DNA of 51,862 nucleotides from Thermus neutrinimicus (GCF_022760955.1 NZ_JAKTNU010000009.1:19524-71385), one strand, 5' to 3'; shown: positions 8,689 to 18,789, counted from the stretch's first letter. Numbers and translations: made by a program. Notes: generated from the letters alone by a model not told the origin.

Positions 8689-9537
8689 TTAGCGGCTTCG
8701 CGGGTCCAGGGCGTCCCTGAGGCCATCCCCCAGGAGGTTGAAGGCCAAAACGGTAAGCATGATGAAAAGCCCCGGGAAGATCATGGTCCAGGGGGCGTTC
8801 ATGGCGTAGCCTCCCTTGAAGCTGTCGGCGATCATGGCCCCCCACTCGGGGGCGGGGGGCTGGGCCCCAAGGCCTAAGAAGCCCAAGGCGGCAGCCTCGA
8901 GGGTGGCGGTGCCGATGGACAAGGTGGCCTGGACCACCAGGGGCGCCAAGGTACCGGGCAGGATGTGGCGGAAGAGGATCCGGCCATTCCCCGCCCCCAG
9001 GGCGATGGCTGCCTGCACGAAGTCCAGTTCCCTTAAGGAGAGCACCATGGAGCGGGCCAGGCGGATGTAGACGGGGACTTGCACAATGCCGATGGCCAGC
9101 ATGGCGTTTTGCAGGCTGGGACCCGACACCGCCACGATGGCGATGGCCAAAAGCGTCCCTGGAAAGGCCAGAAGCAGGTCGGCAAGCCAGCCGATGAGGA
9201 GCTCGGTCCTTCCCCGGTAAAACCCCGCCAGGAGGCCCAGCAGGGTGCCCAAGAAAAGGCCGATGCTCACCGAGATCACGCCCACCTGGAGGGAGATGCG
9301 GCTCCCGTGGAGGACCCGGGTGAAGACATCCCGTCCCAGGTGGTCGGTGCCGAAGGGGTGTTCCAGGGTGGGGGGCTTGAGCCGGTTCAGGTAGTCCCGG
9401 TCCGTGGCGGGGTCGTAGGGCTTCAGCAGGGGGATGAAAAGGGCCAGGAGGACCAGGAAAAGGGTCAGGGCTAAGCCCACCTTGCCGGAAGGCGATTTCA
9501 GGAAGCGCCGTAAGGCTTGACGGAAGGGGGTTTCCAT
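8689..9537 (-). CDS. Oligopeptide/dipeptide ABC transporter permease, DppC type
   Basis: This 282-residue inner-membrane permease has an N-terminal helix (VGLALTLFLVLLALFIPL) and a binding-protein-dependent transport domain. The cytoplasmic EAA-type loop includes IALGAGNGRILFRHILP. HPFGTDHLGRDVFTRVLHGSRISL is the usual DppC/OppC entry motif. It follows the DppB-type gene by 4 nt. No ATPase genes follow: the next gene downstream is the PrcB-domain lipoprotein, which has its own promoter. The ATPase must be encoded elsewhere. Confidence 0.88.
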   Translation of the reverse strand: METPFRQALRRFLKSPSGKVGLALTLFLVLLALFIPLLKPYDPATDRDYLNRLKPPTLEHPFGTDHLGRDVFTRVLHGSRISLQVGVISVSIGLFLGTLLGLLAGFYRGRTELLIGWLADLLLAFPGTLLAIAIVAVSGPSLQNAMLAIGIVQVPVYIRLARSMVLSLRELDFVQAAIALGAGNGRILFRHILPGTLAPLVVQATLSIGTATLEAAALGFLGLGAQPPAPEWGAMIADSFKGGYAMNAPWTMIFPGLFIMLTVLAFNLLGDGLRDALDPRSR

Positions 9538-9541
9538 GGGT

Positions 9542-10552
9542 TCACCTGTACTGGATCCGGGGGTCCAAAAGGGCGTAGGAGAGGTCCACCAGGAGGTTCA
9601 CCAGGACGAAGACCGTGGCCACCACCAGCACCCCGGCCTGGACCACGGGGTAGTCGCGGTTGAGGATGCCCTCATAGATGTAAGAGCCGATGCCCGGCCA
9701 GGAGAAGATCGTTTCCGTGAGGATGGCCCCGCCCAGGAGGGTGCCGAACTGAAGGCCGACGATGGTGACCACGGGAAGGAGGGCGTTTTTTAGCGCGTGT
9801 TTCAGGATCACCTGGCGTTCCCCCAGGCCCTTGGCCCTGGCGGTGCGCACGTAATCCTGGGAGAGTACCTCCAGCATGGCGCTGCGGGTGATGCGGGTGA
9901 GGATGGCCAAGGGAATAGTGCCCAGGGTGAGGGCGGGGAGGATGAGGTGTCTAAGGGCGTCGGCCAGCACCTGGGGCTTGAGGGCCAGGATCCCGTCCAG
10001 GATCAAGAAGCCGGAGATGGGCCGAAAATCTATGGCTAAGTCGGTGGAAAGCCTTCCCCCCGTGGGCAACCAGTGCAGGTTCACCGCGAAGAGGTAGACC
10101 AGGAGGAGGCCCAGCCAGAAGACGGGCATGGATACTCCCACCAGGGAGAGGCTCATGGACAGCGTGTCCACAAGGCTATTCTTTCGCACCGCCGCCAGTA
10201 TGCCCACGGGGATTCCCAAGACCACCGCCACCAAGGTAGCCGCCAAGGCCAGCTCAAAGGTGGCGGGCCAGCGCCTCTTCAGCTCTTCGGCCACGGGGAT
10301 GGTGGACACGGCGCTGGTGCCTAGATCCCCGGTGAGGATGTTTTTGACAAAGGTGAGGTACTGGACGTATAGGGGTTTGTTGAGCCCGAGCTTTTCCCGG
10401 AGGGCAGCCAGCTGCTCCGGGGTGCCCCGCTCTCCCAGAATGGCCTGGGCGGGGTCGCCGGGGATGAGCTGCAGGAACAGGAAGACCAAAAGGGTGATCC
10501 CGAAGAGGACGGGGACCAGGCCCAGCAGGCGTCGTAAAACGTAGTTCCACAT
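9542..10552 (-). CDS. Oligopeptide/dipeptide ABC transporter permease, DppB type
   Basis: This 336-residue permease begins MWNYVLRRLLGLVPVLFGITLLVF, the standard DppB N-terminal helix. It also has the LIPGDPA and GTPEQLAALREKLGL motifs and the EAA loop (YVRTARAKGLGERQVILKHALKNALLP). It should pair with the DppC-type protein to form the membrane pore. A terminator-like hairpin separates it from the binding-protein gene upstream, so it is probably made in smaller amounts. The ligand is not evident: dipeptides, oligopeptides, nickel and oligosaccharides are all used by the family. Confidence 0.88.
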   Translation of the reverse strand: MWNYVLRRLLGLVPVLFGITLLVFLFLQLIPGDPAQAILGERGTPEQLAALREKLGLNKPLYVQYLTFVKNILTGDLGTSAVSTIPVAEELKRRWPATFELALAATLVAVVLGIPVGILAAVRKNSLVDTLSMSLSLVGVSMPVFWLGLLLVYLFAVNLHWLPTGGRLSTDLAIDFRPISGFLILDGILALKPQVLADALRHLILPALTLGTIPLAILTRITRSAMLEVLSQDYVRTARAKGLGERQVILKHALKNALLPVVTIVGLQFGTLLGGAILTETIFSWPGIGSYIYEGILNRDYPVVQAGVLVVATVFVLVNLLVDLSYALLDPRIQYR

Positions 10553-10563
10553 TTGTCCGCCTC

Positions 10564-10595
10564 AAAAAGCCCGGACCCCCCGCAGGGGGTCCGGG
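10564..10595 (-). terminator. Strong hairpin with U-tract between binding protein and permease
   Basis: The stem is a perfect 11-bp inverted repeat, CCCGGACCCCC (10570-10580) and GGGGGTCCGGG (10585-10595), with a CGCA loop. On the minus strand it is followed by CTTTTT. It looks like an intrinsic terminator, but it lies inside the operon, so it is more likely a leaky attenuator and 3' stabiliser of the binding-protein mRNA. Confidence 0.75.
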
Positions 10596-10605
10596 ACGGA
10601 AACCC

Positions 10606-12189
10606 TTAGCGCTTCTCTATGGTCTCAAAGGACTCGGATCCCAAGGGGCTCGGCACCCAGCCGGTGATGTTTTTGCGCTTGGCCAGGAGGGGCTGGGAGT
10701 GGACGATGGGGATGCGCAGGGCCAGGCTGAAGGTGAGCTCGTCCGCCTGCTGGTAGAGGCGCTTGCGCTCCTCGAGGTTCGGGGTGGTGGCGGCCTTGGT
10801 GAGGATGTCGCCCAGCTCCTTCACGCAGAGGGGTTTGCCCGTGCCGTCGAAGAGGTCGGCGATGGGGCAGGCGAAGTGGGGGTCGTAGAAGTTCTGCGGG
10901 TCGCCGTAGTCCCCGGTCCAGCCCAGCATGTAGGCCTGGAAGCCAGGGGCCTTCTTGCGGTCCGCCAGGTAGCTGGCCCAGTCCTTGGTCTGGAGCTTGA
11001 CCCGAATGCCGATGGCGGAGAGGTCCGCGGCCATGGCCTCGGCGATCTCCTTAGGGGTGGGGAAGTAGGGCCGGGAGACGGGCATGTACCAAAGCTCCAG
11101 GTCAAACCCATTGGGGTACCCGGCCTCCGCCAGGAGCGCTTTGGCCTTTTGGGGGTTGAACTCGTGGTCCGTGACCTTAGGAGACTGGAAGGCCTTCATG
11201 GAGGGCGGGGTGAAGTGGCCGTCGGTGAGCCCCAGCTTGCCCCAGAAGGCCTGGACGATAGCTTTCTTGTTCACCGCCATGGCGATGGCCTGCCGGACCC
11301 GGGGATCGGCGAGGGGTTTGTGGGAGGGGTTCAGGGCCAGGTAGCCCACGTTGAAGGAGGGACGGAAGACGGCGTCCAGGTTGCGGTCCGCCTCGAGGTC
11401 CTTGAGGTTGGCGGGGGGGATGTCGGTGGTGAAGTCAATGGTCCCGGCCTTCAGGGCCGCCAGGCGGGCGGCGGGGTCCTTGATGACCCGGAAGACCACC
11501 CGGTCCACCTTGGGGAAGCCCTTTTTCCAGTAGGTGGGGTTCTTTTCCAGGACCACCTGCTCCCCAGGCCGCCACTCCACCAGGCGGAAGGGGCCCGTGC
11601 CCACGGCGCTTCCCGTGGGAGAACCGTACTTGGCCCCATCCTTTTTGATGGCGGCGGGGCTGGCGATGCCGAAGTAGCCCGAGCCAATGGCGGCGGGGAA
11701 GGCGGGGAAGGGCTGGTTAAGGATGAAGCGGACGGTGTACTTGTCCACCACCTGGATTTCTTTCAGAATAGAGCCGGGATCCCCCTTGAACCCGCCGAAG
11801 AGTTCGGGCCAGATCTCGTATCGGGCGGCGGCGTCAATGCGGGTGGGGTTCTTGGGGTCCCACCAGCGCTCGATGTTGAACTTTACCGCCTCCGCATCCA
11901 GCTCGGTGCCGTCCTGGAACTTGACCCCCTGGCGCAGGCGGAAGGTCCAGACCTTGCCATCGGGGGAGCTGAACCAGCTGGTGGCCAGGCCGGCGGTGAC
12001 CTCGGTGGAGCCGGGCTTAAAGTCCACCAGGGTGTCGTAGATCTGCCGTTGCACGTAGATGGAAATACCGTCGGTGATGTTCCCAGGCTCGAGGCTCACC
12101 GGCTCCCCGTTGGAGCCGAAGACCAGGGTTTTTTGGGCAAGCCCCAGGCCCAGGGCGACCACAAGGCCGAGAAGGATTTTCCTCTTCAT
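10606..12189 (-). CDS. Family 5 extracellular solute-binding protein
   Basis: This is a peptide-type (DppA/OppA) periplasmic binding protein of 527 residues. It has a cleavable signal peptide MKRKILLGLVVALGLGLAQ, then the family 5 landmarks EPGNITDGISIYVQRQIYDTLV and WTFRLRQGVKFQDGTELDAEAVKF. ATG 12189 is preferred to the longer frame because it gives the signal peptide and has AAAGGAGAGG just upstream. It is the first gene of the dpp-like operon and is followed by a strong hairpin. Dipeptide, oligopeptide or sugar ligands cannot be distinguished. Confidence 0.88.
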   Translation of the reverse strand: MKRKILLGLVVALGLGLAQKTLVFGSNGEPVSLEPGNITDGISIYVQRQIYDTLVDFKPGSTEVTAGLATSWFSSPDGKVWTFRLRQGVKFQDGTELDAEAVKFNIERWWDPKNPTRIDAAARYEIWPELFGGFKGDPGSILKEIQVVDKYTVRFILNQPFPAFPAAIGSGYFGIASPAAIKKDGAKYGSPTGSAVGTGPFRLVEWRPGEQVVLEKNPTYWKKGFPKVDRVVFRVIKDPAARLAALKAGTIDFTTDIPPANLKDLEADRNLDAVFRPSFNVGYLALNPSHKPLADPRVRQAIAMAVNKKAIVQAFWGKLGLTDGHFTPPSMKAFQSPKVTDHEFNPQKAKALLAEAGYPNGFDLELWYMPVSRPYFPTPKEIAEAMAADLSAIGIRVKLQTKDWASYLADRKKAPGFQAYMLGWTGDYGDPQNFYDPHFACPIADLFDGTGKPLCVKELGDILTKAATTPNLEERKRLYQQADELTFSLALRIPIVHSQPLLAKRKNITGWVPSPLGSESFETIEKR

Positions 12190-12215
12190 ACCTCTCCTTT
12201 CCGGGGTATTCCCCT

Positions 12216-12256
12216 TTGGTCCGGACCAAGTATAAGGCGCTCCCATAAGGGAGCGC
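12216..12256 (-). promoter_or_regulatory. Promoter and palindromic operator of the dpp-like operon
   Basis: Reading on the minus strand, TTGCGC, an 18-nt spacer and TATACT (12229-12234) form a promoter. The spacer contains a stem-loop, GCGCTCCC (12237-12244) with GGGAGCGC (12249-12256), which may also end livF transcription. Directly downstream of the -10 box is the perfect 14-bp palindrome TTGGTCCGGACCAA (12216-12229), placed where a repressor would block initiation. The regulator is unknown. Confidence 0.55.
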
Positions 12257-12285
12257 AAGCCCGGGTATAAGGTAAGGGATGCCGT

Positions 12286-12995
12286 TTAACCTTCCCCCAG
12301 GTAGGCCTTCTGCACCTCGGGGTTTTGCGCCAACTCCTGGGCTGGGCCTTCCAGGGTGATCTCCCCCGTGGCCAGGACGTAGCCCCGGTGGGCGATCTGC
12401 AGGGCCAGGCGGGCGTTTTGCTCCACCAGCAAAATGGTGCGCCCCTCCCGGTTGAGCCTTTGGATGATCTCAAAGATGAAGTCCACCAGCACCGGGGCCA
12501 GGCCCATGGAGGGCTCGTCCATGAGGAGGATCCTGGGGTTTTGCATCAGGGCCCGGCCGATGGCCAGCATCTGCTGCTCCCCGCCGGAAAGGGTGCCCCC
12601 CTTCTGCGCCCGGCGCTCGTAGAGGCGGGGGAAGAGGGCAAACACCTCCTCCTTCCGCTTTTGCACCACCTTGCGGTCGTTTTCCAGGTAGGCCCCGATC
12701 TCCAGGTTCTCCTCCACGGTGAGGCGGGGGAAGATCCTCCGTCCTTCGGGCACGTGGCCTACCCCCAGGGCCACGATCTGGTGGGCGGGAAGGCGGTGGA
12801 TGGGTCTGCCCTGGAAGAGGACCTCCCCCTGCCGGGGCTTGACCAGGCCGCTGATGGTGCGCAAGGTGGTGCTCTTGCCCGCCCCGTTGGAGCCGATGAG
12901 GGTCACGATCTCCCCTTCCTCCACCCGCAAGGAGATGCCCTTTAAGGCGTGGATGTGGCCGTAGTAGGTGTGGACGTCCTTTAGCTCCAGGAGGC

Positions 12996-12999
<4 letters not shown>
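12286..12999 (-). CDS. livF: Branched-chain amino-acid ABC transporter ATPase LivF
   Basis: This 237-residue ATPase has Walker A GSNGAGKST, signature LSGGEQQ, Walker B ILLMDEPSMGLAP and a switch region LLVEQNARLAL. The family assignment rests on its pairing with LivG and on VGHVPEGRRIFPRLTVEENL, typical of LivF. It powers uptake through LivHM at the cytoplasmic face. Its ATG overlaps the livG stop by 4 nt, and it is the last gene of livJHMGF. Confidence 0.93.
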
Positions 13000-13771
<772 letters not shown>

Positions 13772-13775
<4 letters not shown>

Positions 13776-15100
13776 GCTTCCTCCATCTCTGCCCGGTGCC
13801 GCTTCTCGGGGATGAGGCCTTCCGGGCGGAAGATCATCATCAGCACCAGGATAAGGCCGAAGACCAGCCTTTCGTACTTGGCGGGATCCACCTGGTTGGG
13901 GATCTGGGGCAGGCTGGTGCGCACGAACTCGCTGAAGGTTTTGAGCACGTCCAGGTTGAGGATGGTGAGGGCCGCGGCTCCCAGGATGGCCCCGGGGATG
14001 GACCCCATCCCTCCCAGGATCACCATGCCCAGGATGGTGATGGAGGCCAAAAGGGTGAAGGACTCGGGGGATACGAAGGTGCGCTGGGCGGCGAAGATCA
14101 CCCCCATCACCCCGGAGAAGGCGGCCCCGGTCATGAAGGCCAGGAGCTTGGTGGGCAGGAGGGGGATGCCCATGGAGCGGGCGGCCACCTCGTCCTCCCG
14201 GATGGCCACCCAGGCCCGGCCAAAGCGGGAGTTGGCCAGGTTCACGTTCACCAGCACCACCAGCCCGATCATGAGGAGGACCAGGAAGTAGAAGAAAAGC
14301 TGGTAATCCGTGGTCCGGTCCAGGTGCACCCCCAGGGTGGCCATCAGTTCCCGGAACCCGTCAATGGGGGGGCGTTGCACGGGGGTGATCCCCTGGGGGC
14401 CGTTGGTGAAGTTGATGGGGTGGTCCAGGTTGTTGGCGAGGATCCGCACCACCTCTCCCAGTCCCAGGGTGACGATGGCCAGGTAGTCCCCGCGAAGCCT
14501 AAGGGCGGGGAGGCCGATGAGAAGGCCGGTCAACGCCGTGGTGACGATGGCGATCCCCATGAAGAGGTACATGTACTCCCCGGGGAGGGGGAAGTTGCCC
14601 TGCATGAAGTTTTTGGCCTGTTCGCTGCCGAAGATGGCCCAGGTGTAGGCCCCCACGGCGAAGAAGGCGGCGTAGCCCAGGTCCAGAAGCCCCGCCATTC
14701 CCACCACCACGTTGAGCCCCAGGGCCATGGCGGCGTAGATGCCGATCTGGATGCCCAGCTCAAAGACAAAGGTGTTGGCGAAGCCCGCTAGGGGCACGGA
14801 GAGGAGTAGGATGGCCAGGCCCAAGAGGACCCGGATCCACCCCGGGATGCGGGACAGGGTGGTGAGGGCCACCAGGATCCCCACCAGGCCGATGAGGCCC
14901 AGGGTGTTCCCCGAGCGCATGAGGCCCACGGTGAAGGCCAGGGTGAGGAGGGCCAGGTTCAGGGTCCGCCAGTGCGGAACGAGGCGCAGGAAGGCGGTAA
15001 CCCCTAAGGCCACCAGGCCGAAGAGGTGGCTTAGCGGGTTTGGAGCCAGGAAGGCGAGGCCCAGGTAGGCCAGGCTGAGAAGGAAGGAGAGGGCGTTCAT
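13772..15100 (-). CDS. livM: Branched-chain amino-acid ABC transporter permease LivM
   Basis: This 442-residue polytopic membrane protein has hydrophobic segments throughout. It has the LivM core GLNVVVGMAGLLDLGYAAFFAVGAY and the coupling loop FGRAWVAIREDEVAARSMGI. It is longer than many LivM proteins because of extra N-terminal hydrophobic segments (about 100 residues). With LivH it forms the channel. It overlaps livH by 4 nt. Confidence 0.92.
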
Positions 15101-16065
15101 ACTTTCTCCTTGACCACCTGTCCCAAAAGGCCTTGGGGCCTGACCAGAAGGATGAAGATCAGGATGAGAAAGGCCACCACGTCCTTGTACTCGGTGCCGA
15201 AGTTGCCGTTTGTCAGGATGGGGAGGTAGGTGCCGAAGAAGTTTTCCAACTGCCCCAGCACGAGCCCGCCCAGCATGGCCCCTGGGATGTTGCCGATGCC
15301 CCCCAGCACCGCTGCGGTGAAGGCCTTGATGCCGGGCAGGAAGCCCACATAGGGGGTGATGGTGGTGTACTGCAGGGCGAAGAGCACCCCCGCCACACCC
15401 CCCAAGGATCCCCCGATGAGGAAGGTGCGGGAGATGATGCGGTCAGGGTCTATGCCCATGAGGCTTGCGGTGGGGAGGTCCTGGGCCACGGCGCGGATGG
15501 CCACCCCCAGCTTGGTGCGGTTCACCAGGTAGGTGAGCCCCACCAGCATGAGGATGGAAACCCCCATGAGGATGAAGGACTTGGTCTGGGCGAAGATGGC
15601 CCCGCCGAGGAGGCTCACCGACCCCTCGAGGTCCTCCACGGTGCGCATGCGCAGGAAAAACTCGTTGTGCCAAAGGCCTTCGATGAGGCGCACCAGGTCC
15701 TGGAGGATGAAGGAAACCCCGATGGCGGTGATGAGGGGCACCAGGCGGTTGGTGGTGCCCCTCTTCCGCAAGGGGCGGTAGGCGAAGCGCTCCACCAGGA
15801 TGGCGGTGATCCCCGCCACCACCCCGCCCAGGATCAGGGCGAGGAGGAGGAGGAGGAAGCCATTGCCCACGTGGGGCGCCAGGTAGCGGAATACCTCTAC
15901 CCCCACCACCGCCCCGATCATGAAGATCTCGGAGTGGGCGAAGTTGATGAGCTCCAAGACGCCGTAGACCATGGTGTACCCCAGGGCCACCATGGCGTAG
16001 ACGAAGCCCAGGATGAGCCCGTCGAAGATCACCTGGGGCAGCAGGGCTAGGATTTGCTCCAGCAA
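15097..16065 (-). CDS. livH: Branched-chain amino-acid ABC transporter permease LivH
   Basis: This 322-residue permease begins LEQILALLPQVIFDGLILGFVYAMVALGYTM, the LivH pattern, followed by VLELINFAHSEIFMIGAVV and the coupling loop LGVAIRAVAQDLPTASLMGID. The start codon is TTG at 16065, with AGGAGG 4 nt upstream and no better ATG or GTG. A weak start codon and the upstream hairpin both point to lower expression than livJ. Confidence 0.92.
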   Translation of the reverse strand: MLEQILALLPQVIFDGLILGFVYAMVALGYTMVYGVLELINFAHSEIFMIGAVVGVEVFRYLAPHVGNGFLLLLLALILGGVVAGITAILVERFAYRPLRKRGTTNRLVPLITAIGVSFILQDLVRLIEGLWHNEFFLRMRTVEDLEGSVSLLGGAIFAQTKSFILMGVSILMLVGLTYLVNRTKLGVAIRAVAQDLPTASLMGIDPDRIISRTFLIGGSLGGVAGVLFALQYTTITPYVGFLPGIKAFTAAVLGGIGNIPGAMLGGLVLGQLENFFGTYLPILTNGNFGTEYKDVVAFLILIFILLVRPQGLLGQVVKEKV

Positions 16066-16084
16066 GGTGCCTCCTTTCTCCGGG

Positions 16085-16116
16085 CCAAGGGGGTGGCCTT
16101 AAGGCCACCCCCTTGG
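16085..16116 (-). terminator. Perfect 16-bp inverted repeat between livJ and livH
   Basis: Arms 16085-16100 and 16101-16116 are exact complements (CCAAGGGGGTGGCCTT and its reverse complement) with no loop bases to spare. No U-tract follows on the minus strand. It is better read as an mRNA-stabilising or attenuating element after the binding-protein gene than as a true terminator. Confidence 0.65.
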
Positions 16117-16130
16117 GTTGGGATCCCAGT

Positions 16131-17303
16131 TTACTTGGCCCCTGGAGCGGCCATCTCGATGACGCGGATCAGCTTGTTGTCGGCCCAGTTGCCGGTGGAG
16201 GCCACCTGCATGACGAAGTACTTGGCCTTCTTGTTGTCGCCCTTGTCGTCAAACTCGATGGTGCCGGTCAGGCCTTCCATCTTCACCTGGCGCACCGCCT
16301 GGGCCACCTGCTCCCGGGTGGGCTTCTTGCCGCCCGCGGCCTTGATGGCCGCCTCGAGGGCGGCCAGGATCACGTTGGCGGAGTCGTAAGCGTAGATGCC
16401 GAAGCCCTCCATGTCCTTGCCATACTTCTGCTTGAAACGCTGGGCCACGGCCTTGGCCTTGGGGAAGGCGGAAACCGGGCCAGCCACCGTGGTGTAGAAG
16501 GTGCCGGCGGCGTTTTCCTTACCCGCCAGGCGGACGAACTCGCTGGCGTCCAGACCGTCCCCGCCCATGAGCCGGGTCTTGACCCCCCGCTCGCGAAGCT
16601 GCTTCACGAAGGGGCCGATCTGGCTGTAGATGCCCCCGAAGTAGATGAGCTCGGGCACGGGCCGGGCCGCCCGGATCTGGTTGATGATGGGCACGAAGTT
16701 GGAGGTCTCCTCGGTGCCCACGAAGGCCACCGCCTTGCCGCCCAGGGCCTCGAGGCGCTTCTTGAACTCCTCCGCCAGGCCCTGGCCGTAGGCGGTCTTG
16801 TCGTGGATGACGAAGACGTTTTTCACCTTCAGGTTGTTGAAGGCGTACTCCGCACCCACCGGCCCCTGGACGTCGTCACGCCCACAGATGCGGTTCACGT
16901 TGGGGAGCTTGCGGTCGGTGACCCGGGGGTTGGTGTTGGCGGGGGAGACCATGACCAGGTTCACCCGGGCGTACACCTCGCTGGAGGGGATGGCCACGCC
17001 CGAGTTCAGGTGGCCCACCACGCCCAGGATGTCGGGGTCGTTGATGATGCGGTTGGCGTTGGCCACGCCCACGTCGGGGTTGGCCTGGTCGTCGTAGGGG
17101 ACCAGGACCAGGTCAAAGCCCAAGGCCTTGAACTTGGCCTTGGCCTCCTCAATGGCCAGCTCTGCCCCCAGCTTGATCTGCTCGCCCAGGGCGGCCTGGG
17201 GGCCGGAAAGGGGGGACTGGGTGGCGATCTTGATCACGTTGGCCTGGCCTAGGGCCATGCCCAGGGCGGCCACACCTGCTGCCAGCAAGCCGATTTTCCT
17301 CAT
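16131..17303 (-). CDS. livJ: Branched-chain amino-acid ABC transporter binding protein LivJ
   Basis: This is a 390-residue periplasmic binding protein of the Leu/Ile/Val type. It has a signal peptide (MRKIGLLAAGVAALGMALGQA), the entry motif IKIATQSPLSGPQAALGEQIKLGAELAIEE, then VGHLNSGVAIPSSEVYARVNLVMVSPANTNP. ATG 17303 is chosen over a GTG 6 nt upstream because AAGGAGG lies 5 nt before it, whereas the GTG would overlap the ribosome-binding site. It is the first gene of livJHMGF and lies next to glnA, consistent with nitrogen metabolism. Ligand specificity within the family is not certain. Confidence 0.92.
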   Translation of the reverse strand: MRKIGLLAAGVAALGMALGQANVIKIATQSPLSGPQAALGEQIKLGAELAIEEAKAKFKALGFDLVLVPYDDQANPDVGVANANRIINDPDILGVVGHLNSGVAIPSSEVYARVNLVMVSPANTNPRVTDRKLPNVNRICGRDDVQGPVGAEYAFNNLKVKNVFVIHDKTAYGQGLAEEFKKRLEALGGKAVAFVGTEETSNFVPIINQIRAARPVPELIYFGGIYSQIGPFVKQLRERGVKTRLMGGDGLDASEFVRLAGKENAAGTFYTTVAGPVSAFPKAKAVAQRFKQKYGKDMEGFGIYAYDSANVILAALEAAIKAAGGKKPTREQVAQAVRQVKMEGLTGTIEFDDKGDNKKAKYFVMQVASTGNWADNKLIRVIEMAAPGAK

Positions 17304-17342
17304 ACGCACCTCCTTAAGAGCACGCGTTCGCGTTGCGGCCCC

Positions 17343-17373
17343 ATTCTAAGGGGGGGGTACCGGTTCTTGTCAA
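17343..17373 (-). promoter_or_regulatory. livJ promoter
   Basis: On the minus strand TTGACA (17368-17373) and TAGAAT (17343-17348) are separated by 19 nt. The transcript would have a leader of about 30-35 nt with a good ribosome-binding site, unlike the leaderless genes in this window. Confidence 0.55.
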
Positions 17374-17392
17374 TGCCCCCTGGTAAGTTTAT

Positions 17393-17412
17393 GCCTGACC
17401 CATGGGTCAGGC
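17393..17412. promoter_or_regulatory. Perfect 20-bp palindrome upstream of livJ
   Basis: GCCTGACCCATGGGTCAGGC lies about 20 nt upstream of the livJ -35 box. Its core TGACCCATGGGTCA (17396-17409) agrees with the TGACCCNNKGGTCA consensus that I recall for the TetR-family regulator SbtR of T. thermophilus. It could instead fold as a hairpin in the glnA transcript, but no U-run follows it. Confidence 0.5.
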
Positions 17413-17436
17413 CCTCCCCTGGGAGGGGGAGGGGCC
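17410..17436 (-). terminator. Probable glnA terminator hairpin
   Basis: GGCCCTCCCC and GGGGAGGGGCC form a G+C-rich stem of about 10 bp with one bulge, 13 nt past the glnA stop. It partly overlaps the adjacent palindrome. No U-tract is seen, so termination strength is unclear. Confidence 0.4.
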
Positions 17437-17448
17437 CAATACCCACCC

Positions 17449-18789
17449 TCAGTACGTGGCCAGGTACTGGTCCAGCTCCCACTGGTGGACCGTGACCCGG
17501 TAGTCGTCCCACTCCATCTGCTTGGCCTGGAGGAAATGGGTGTAGACGTGCTCGCCCAAGGCCTCCCGGATCACCGGGTCCTTGCGCAGGGCCTCGAGGG
17601 CCTCCCTGAGGGTCCCTGGGAGCTCGCGGATCTTGTGCTTACGCCTTTCCCGCACGCTCATCTGGTAGATGTTGCGCTGGATGGGGGGTGGGGGGAGGAG
17701 CTTGCGCTCGATCCCGTCGATGCCGGCTGCGGCCATGACCGCCAGGGCCAGGTAGGGGTTGGCGGAGGGGTCGGGCATCCTGAGCTCGGCCCGGGTACCC
17801 ACGCCCCGGCGGGCGGGCACGCGGATCATGGCCGAGCGGTTGGCCGCGGACCAGGCGATGTTGGTGGGGGCCTCGTACCCGGGGGTGAGGCGCTTGTAGG
17901 AGTTCACCAAGGGGTTGGTGATGGCTACCATGCCCTCCGCGTGCTCCAGGAGGCCGGCGATGAAGTGGAGGGCGGTCTGGGAAAGCTGGTACTCGGCCTT
18001 GGGGTCATAGAAGGCGTTCTCCCCGTTTTTGAAAAGGGAGAGGTGGGTGTGCATGCCGCTGCCGTTTATGCCCCGGATGGGCTTGGGCAGGAAGGTGGCG
18101 TGGAGGCCGTGGTTCAGGGCCACCCGCTTCACCACCCACTTGAAGGTGGCGATGTTGTCGGCGGTGGTGAGGGCATCCGCGTACTTGAAGTCGATCTCGT
18201 GCTGGCCCGGGGCCACCTCGTGGTGGGAGGCTTCGATCTCAAAACCCATGGCCACCAGGACGTTAACCATGTCCCGCCGGGCCTCCTCCCCCTTGTCGAT
18301 GGGGGCCAGGTCGAAGTAGCCTGCCCGGTCGTGGGTTTCCACGGTGGGCAAACCGTCAGGCGTGCGCAGGAAGAGGAAGAACTCCGGCTCGGGGCCCGCA
18401 TACATGTTGTCAAAGCCGAGCTTCTTAAGCCGCTCCACCTGGCGCTTCAACACGTACCGGGGATCCCCCTCGAAGGGGCGGCCATCGGGGTAGGCCACGT
18501 CGCAGATGAGGCGGGCCACCCGGCCCCGCCCGGGATCTTCCAGGGCCTCGGGCAGGATCACGAAGGTGTTGTAGTCCGGCTTGAGGAGCATGTCCGACTC
18601 CTCAATCCGGGTGAAGCCCTCGATGGAGGAGCCGTCAAACATGATCTCCCCGTCCAAGGCCTTCTCAAACTGGGACTCGGGGACCTCCACGTTCTTCACC
18701 ACGCCCAGGATGTCGGTGATCTGCAAGCGCAGGAACTTGACCTTCTCCGCCTTGAGCGCCTTGAGGATTTCCGCCTTGGTGTACGCCAT
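17449..18789 (-). CDS. glnA: Glutamine synthetase, type I (alpha subclass)
   Basis: GlnA makes glutamine from glutamate, ammonia and ATP. The protein of 446 residues has the N-terminal [10 protein letters not shown], the active-site stretches [18 protein letters not shown] and [10 protein letters not shown], and [20 protein letters not shown] followed by the RVP segment. Its length and the absence of the GSI-beta insertion place it in GSI-alpha. That subclass lacks the adenylylation tyrosine and is normally controlled by feedback inhibition. A TTGACA-type promoter lies upstream. It has livJ on one side and a divergent nucleotidase gene on the other. Confidence 0.95.
   Translation of the reverse strand: MAYTKAEILKALKAEKVKFLRLQITDILGVVKNVEVPESQFEKALDGEIMFDGSSIEGFTRIEESDMLLKPDYNTFVILPEALEDPGRGRVARLICDVAYPDGRPFEGDPRYVLKRQVERLKKLGFDNMYAGPEPEFFLFLRTPDGLPTVETHDRAGYFDLAPIDKGEEARRDMVNVLVAMGFEIEASHHEVAPGQHEIDFKYADALTTADNIATFKWVVKRVALNHGLHATFLPKPIRGINGSGMHTHLSLFKNGENAFYDPKAEYQLSQTALHFIAGLLEHAEGMVAITNPLVNSYKRLTPGYEAPTNIAWSAANRSAMIRVPARRGVGTRAELRMPDPSANPYLALAVMAAAGIDGIERKLLPPPPIQRNIYQMSVRERRKHKIRELPGTLREALEALRKDPVIREALGEHVYTHFLQAKQMEWDDYRVTVHQWELDQYLATY

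Noticed and set aside
10699..12270. 523-codon open frame antisense to the family 5 binding protein
   Set aside because: Highly repetitive Gly/Val/Glu composition with no domain; it is a complementary-strand artefact of codon bias.
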